The notes below the pieces were generated by a model. It worked only from the letters and a program-made list of their open reading frames with translations, did no database searches and was not told the origin of the DNA. The translations under genes and the position numbers were made by a program. From Sphaerochaeta sp. Phil3 (GTDB lineage: Bacteria; Spirochaetota; Spirochaetia; Sphaerochaetales; Sphaerochaetaceae), in contig MSGT01000072.1 in NCBI GenBank assembly GCA_001940825.1, forward strand, positions 1 to 52,644: a DNA stretch of 52,644 nt, in the 5' to 3' direction. Within the stretch, counting starts at the first letter, position 1, and each line of letters opens with the position of its first letter. Positions 48,733 through 52,644 of the stretch are shown one piece after another.

Positions 48733-50844
48733 TCACCCTTTCAAGTATTCTTTGAGAAGAAGAATCCTGTCCTCGCAATCAATACCACCTTCTTGTTTAA
48801 TTGACAACATATCAACTTCAGAATCATCTTCTGTTCTCAGAATCTTGTAAGAATCGTTTTCACAAATGATATACAAACCAGAAGGAAAGGTTAAACGTTG
48901 CCCATACCAAGTCCTATCAACATGCGCTTCATCCGCACACCAAAGATAAGGCATATATGAGTTTGACGACAAATTTGAACTGGTTTGCAATACGGTGTAA
49001 AGATACGGACTCTTCGAAGCATCTTCGTTACGATACTGCCCATAAGCACCTGGCCTGAATTCATTGTATTTGACATAGTAATACTGGAAACTAAATGAGT
49101 GCTTTTCTTCCATTTCGGAGAGAAAACCATCAATCTTTTTCTGTAAAATGTCATTTGTAAAAGAGGAACACGTTTTCAACAGGTCTATCAAAATCCTATG
49201 AGTATTATCAAACCCTTCATAAGAACTCCTATGGAACAATTTAATCCAAGAATCCTTTCGTGAAGAAGATCCAAACTGGTAGAGATGGTTTCTTCCCTCA
49301 TATTGGGAATAATTCCCAATAGACATAAGAGCGCAATCAACCTTGTCCCAATCACAATCAAACAGAGTATAGAAGGCTTCAACCTTATCAAGATTGTCCA
49401 GGCCTACAATACCTATTTGCCCATGCAGCAAATCGTGATCCTCCAATTTAAACAGACTATCAATATCGGACTGAGAGTTCGATGTGGCAAGAAAACAAAT
49501 TTTTTCCTTTTCTTCCTGTAGTTGGTGTCCATTGAAATTGAGAGCGATTGAGTCGTCTATTTTACCCGTAAGAATAATTGAATCAATTTGGGACAAGATT
49601 CCAGGAATTCTGTTTCCCGAAACCCTTTCAGCAATTTCATCTTCAGAATTCTGAATTAGATTATTCACTATTCTTATTCTTCGGCCAAAAGCATCACCAA
49701 CGGCATCCTTGTTCTGAAGATAAACAACGATAGAATACAAAAGCAAGAATCTATTCATTGGGAAGTCGTCGGAATGCAAGCAATCCCCAAAAATATCAAT
49801 TTCAACTCTTTCACCGACAAGGATTTTTCCAGCTTCATGCTCATGTGCCATAAAAGACACAAGGAACTCTTCTACGGAGAAATCACCACACCAACAGTCA
49901 AAGAAGGCCTCTAGAAGTTCTATGTTCTTCATAGAAGAAAAAAGCTCTCCGATAAGAGAAAAAACATCTGACGAATAGAATCTAGGGGATTCTCCGTTTT
50001 TATAGCAAATAACGGCACAGATAAATTTAAAATATCTAAGAAATTCATTGTCTGTTGTGGAATCTTCAGCTCGATATTTCCACAACAAATCCGACCATTC
50101 TCTATCAATCTTTCCAGCAATTCTAGCGGAAACACAAGGGGATAGTTTTCTTATAACCCTTTCCAACTCCGCTTTGAAGTGTTCGAACAATGTAAGAGGC
50201 TTCCCTCTTGAATTCATTTTGATATAAAGATCATCGGTCAATCCCATTTCCTTTACTGGTAGGAAATAAAAGCTGATAGCCCCGGATTTGAGTTTTTCCC
50301 ATAGGCCTTCCACTTTAGAGAACTTTGAATTGATTGAATCCAACATCACCAACATAGAACTCACAGTTGCATCCTTCTTCCAATCCAAAGGGAACCAGGG
50401 TTGATTGATTATTTCATTGGAAAGGGAACCCGAAAATGAAGGATGAAATTCAATCAGTTCTAAACAAAAATCCCTAGCGCTGGGTCTTGTTTCATAAGAA
50501 AAACCTTTAAGAAAAAGACACTCCGTTTCAGGGACATTCTCTTTTCGAGCCGCATACCAGTAAAGCAAAAACAAAGTCGTTAGTCTTTGTTGCCCGTCAA
50601 GAGGAGTCATTACTCCTTTTTCATCAACATCTCCATAAATAAAATCCAATGTGATGGGTTTCTCTACAACAGCGGAATACAGGGACTCCAAGAACCTTTC
50701 CCTTATGCGTTCGATTCCAAGATCTTTCCGACCTTGTGCATAGTCCCTCTGAATAATTGGAATTACTATTTTACGGATAGCAACAGACTCGTTATCAGAA
50801 CCAACTTCGAATATATCAGCAAAAGTATGTAGGGTAGCACTCAT
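48733..50844 (-). CDS. DUF262-domain protein, large form without HNH
   Basis: Protein of 703 aa. The N-terminal DUF262 (ParB/Srx-like NTPase or nuclease fold) shows IPIIQRDYAQGR (about 28-39) and the diagnostic MTPLDGQQRLTTLFLLYWY (about 79-97). A long helical body follows (SRGKPLTLFEHFKAELE is the usual third motif, about 222-238). The C-terminal part (KYNEFRPGAYGQYR, LSSNSYMPYLW) is of a type I associate with large DUF262 proteins, but there is no DUF1524 HNH motif. ATG at 50844 has AGGAGA upstream and follows the stop of the other DUF262 gene after 1 nt. Base composition is visibly AT-richer than the core genes. A defence role is inferred. Confidence 0.82.
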   Translation of the reverse strand: MSATLHTFADIFEVGSDNESVAIRKIVIPIIQRDYAQGRKDLGIERIRERFLESLYSAVVEKPITLDFIYGDVDEKGVMTPLDGQQRLTTLFLLYWYAARKENVPETECLFLKGFSYETRPSARDFCLELIEFHPSFSGSLSNEIINQPWFPLDWKKDATVSSMLVMLDSINSKFSKVEGLWEKLKSGAISFYFLPVKEMGLTDDLYIKMNSRGKPLTLFEHFKAELERVIRKLSPCVSARIAGKIDREWSDLLWKYRAEDSTTDNEFLRYFKFICAVICYKNGESPRFYSSDVFSLIGELFSSMKNIELLEAFFDCWCGDFSVEEFLVSFMAHEHEAGKILVGERVEIDIFGDCLHSDDFPMNRFLLLYSIVVYLQNKDAVGDAFGRRIRIVNNLIQNSEDEIAERVSGNRIPGILSQIDSIILTGKIDDSIALNFNGHQLQEEKEKICFLATSNSQSDIDSLFKLEDHDLLHGQIGIVGLDNLDKVEAFYTLFDCDWDKVDCALMSIGNYSQYEGRNHLYQFGSSSRKDSWIKLFHRSSYEGFDNTHRILIDLLKTCSSFTNDILQKKIDGFLSEMEEKHSFSFQYYYVKYNEFRPGAYGQYRNEDASKSPYLYTVLQTSSNLSSNSYMPYLWCADEAHVDRTWYGQRLTFPSGLYIICENDSYKILRTEDDSEVDMLSIKQEGGIDCEDRILLLKEYLKG

Positions 50845-50845
50845 T

Positions 50846-52591
50846 TCACATCTCCTGTTTTTCAAAATGTATTGGGCTTTGGAGGTATTGTTGTAAAACA
50901 ATATTTATTGCATTTATATAATCTTCTCGATCCGCAGGCCCCCAGAAATGAAGCTGAGCATCGGAGGATTTTGTATAATACTTTAAAAAGACCATCTTCG
51001 TGCAGAATGGAATGTATTGTCCTTTTTTATCCATATTGACAATTTCGGTTCTTTTTACATCGAATGTTGAGTTGTTTAGGGCTGCATTGTCCCTAGCGTT
51101 AAGCAAGGCCATATTCGAAATACAATGCAAATAATCAAGACTTCCTGGAACAGAGAGCTTTCTCTCGACTTGTTCCTGAATACCGTTGAATTCATCACCC
51201 GTCAACCTTGGGTTTTTAAGAGCGGCCTGCATCCGTAAGACCAAATCAGAATCGTTATCAACTACTTGAACAGAAGGCAATTGATATCTAATCCATTCTT
51301 TCTGATCCTCTTGCTTTCGCAACCCCTTCGATTGTTGGGCATGGATATGTTCAAGGCTCCATACAACCCTCCCATTGTTATCCATCTTGAACAGATTAAA
51401 AGGAAACCATTGTGTTTTTTCGCCATTTCTACGAACGGATTCAACATTGAAAAGCAGTAGCAACCTCGTCATCTTTCTTTTTGGGGTGGCATTTTCATAA
51501 CTAAGATCAGAATAGTTTTCGGGAATCTTGATACTGTCACGAATCAAATCATCGAGAGACTCCCCAAAAGCTTCCTTTGTTTTATCTTTGGAAGCATCGT
51601 ATACATCCTGCAATGTACAGTATTCCGAGGCAATCAAATATCCAATTTTATGAAACAACTCATGGTTTTCATACCAATCTTTCAGAATCAAGAAAGTGTG
51701 CTGGATTCTTCTCCAAATTTCTTCTAAGCACATTTCGCTACGCATGGAATCAAACTTAAAAAAAGTATAATAGACCTCTCTGTTATCACAGGGCTTATTT
51801 GCAATCAGATCCAAAACCAAATCTATCCTAGTTTGGAAACTGCCATTCGTAGTATTTGTTAGAAAAAACCAAAAAGAATCGTTATGAAGTTCCCTTTCAA
51901 CGTTATCCCATTGAAGTGCAATTTCTTCCTTCTTCTCCCGTGTAATCCCAGAATTGGCTCCTTCGCTAAGAAACATAGCTTTTACCAGTTCAGCATTGGT
52001 CAATGGGATTCTTCCAACATTGAGCCTTGTAAACATATCAATTGCAGATTCATCATCGTTTGCAGGAACTTCATACCAAATGACTTTGACAATCTTATCA
52101 AAATACCCATTTATATCAGTTAATACAGATTGTTTGTTTTTGTTTTCAAACCAATTCTGAATATTCTCATAAGCATTACAGATAAACCAAAAATCGATGT
52201 TTTCATTCCTTCTTGAAGAATCCAACTCTTTTAGAAAACTTTCTTGCTTGTCTCTTGTTTCATAAAACAAAGAGAACTGAGGACTTGGAAGGAATCCTTT
52301 GCTTCCAATATTCATGTATTTATAAATAAGATAAATAGTTGTCAACCGTTGTTGTCCATCAACGATCTCATATTTTCCATCTTTTCTACGAAGAACAACA
52401 GGTTGAAGACAGTAATTCGACGTGCCTCCAGTTGCATAAATATCGTCTAATAGTCTGTCAATCTCAGTTTTTCCCCATCTGTAGCCTCTCTGATATGAAG
52501 GGACATAAAAATCCCCCTTGATATCACCAACAGCTTTCAACTCAAAAAACACTTCTTTATCCATACCATTTAAACTCCTTCTTTCAATCAT
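50846..52591 (-). CDS. DUF262-DUF1524 protein (GmrSD-like), putative defence nuclease
   Basis: Protein of 581 aa. DUF262 domain: FYVPSYQRGYRWGKTEIDRLLDDI (about 28-51) and YEIVDGQQRLTTIYLIY (about 74-90), then MFTRLNVGRIPLTNAELVKAMFL (about 182-204). The C-terminal DUF1524 HNH-like nuclease part is shown by VWSLEHIHAQQSK (catalytic EHI-x-x-Q context) and ISNMALLNARDNAALNNSTFDVKR. This is the architecture of GmrSD type IV restriction enzymes, which cut modified phage DNA. Two starts are possible: ATG 52591 after AAGGAGG (chosen) and ATG 52564 after AAGGAG. AT-rich, at the window edge; upstream genes are unseen. Confidence 0.85.
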   Translation of the reverse strand: MIERRSLNGMDKEVFFELKAVGDIKGDFYVPSYQRGYRWGKTEIDRLLDDIYATGGTSNYCLQPVVLRRKDGKYEIVDGQQRLTTIYLIYKYMNIGSKGFLPSPQFSLFYETRDKQESFLKELDSSRRNENIDFWFICNAYENIQNWFENKNKQSVLTDINGYFDKIVKVIWYEVPANDDESAIDMFTRLNVGRIPLTNAELVKAMFLSEGANSGITREKKEEIALQWDNVERELHNDSFWFFLTNTTNGSFQTRIDLVLDLIANKPCDNREVYYTFFKFDSMRSEMCLEEIWRRIQHTFLILKDWYENHELFHKIGYLIASEYCTLQDVYDASKDKTKEAFGESLDDLIRDSIKIPENYSDLSYENATPKRKMTRLLLLFNVESVRRNGEKTQWFPFNLFKMDNNGRVVWSLEHIHAQQSKGLRKQEDQKEWIRYQLPSVQVVDNDSDLVLRMQAALKNPRLTGDEFNGIQEQVERKLSVPGSLDYLHCISNMALLNARDNAALNNSTFDVKRTEIVNMDKKGQYIPFCTKMVFLKYYTKSSDAQLHFWGPADREDYINAINIVLQQYLQSPIHFEKQEM

Positions 52592-52644
52592 TTTACCCCC
52601 CCTCCTTAAAATCAACTAAAAAAACTTCTCAAACTGAACGACCA

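Overview
The window reads like a chromosomal segment of a spirochaete, probably a Treponema-like member of Spirochaetota. This is inferred from style, not from a search: the substrate-binding proteins have signal peptides ending A-x-A followed by NGSNEA- or QGGSEA-type tails with no lipobox cysteine, an outer-membrane-barrel-like protein ends in Phe, and the tRNAs carry no encoded CCA. Genes are dense and run on both strands. Most are housekeeping genes, set among three transporter operons and one AT-richer accessory block at the right end.

Layout. Positions 1-7160 hold a split transketolase, proS, a barrel-like protein, an ankyrin protein, adenosine deaminase and a rhomboid protease. Positions 7161-8391 hold a gene-poor stretch with a degenerate repeat, then rlmE. 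Positions 8392-20600 (minus) carry an unusually enlarged oligopeptide ABC transporter (oppA-B-C-D-F) running into a Nudix gene, a ROK regulator and htpG. Positions 20623-24869 hold a small membrane protein, a MATE exporter, a flavodoxin-like protein and an aminotransferase. Positions 24911-29045 hold nucleoside salvage genes (tdk, deoC) and, divergently, a Nudix / aldo-keto reductase / YigZ operon. At 29133-29397 there is a Ser-Ser-Arg tRNA cluster. Positions 29912-30987 hold two small membrane proteins.

Positions 31068-37935 form a catabolic unit: an AraC regulator diverging from KDPG aldolase, a PfkB sugar-acid kinase, an enolase-superfamily dehydratase and a TRAP transporter. Together they can import a sugar acid, dehydrate it to a 2-keto-3-deoxy acid, phosphorylate it and split it to pyruvate and a triose phosphate. 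Positions 38123-38330 carry tRNA-Ser(GGA) and the SRP RNA. These are followed by about 650 bases of short tandem repeats, then a ferric-iron-type ABC transporter. Divergent from it is dnaX-ybaB-recR. Then come a DjlA-like co-chaperone and an (alpha/alpha)6 glycosidase, and last an AT-rich block with two adjacent DUF262 genes and a Phd/YefM-type antitoxin.

The points most worth a second look are: the very large insertions in OppD, OppC and OppF; the DUF262 pair with an orphan antitoxin; a promoter-proximal intrinsic-terminator-like hairpin ahead of the glycosidase; three genes whose -10 box sits exactly 7 nt before ATG (candidate leaderless mRNAs); a hairpin after the binding-protein gene in all three transporter operons; and the minisatellite-like blocks beside the SRP RNA, one repeat family of which recurs at 7.4 kb.
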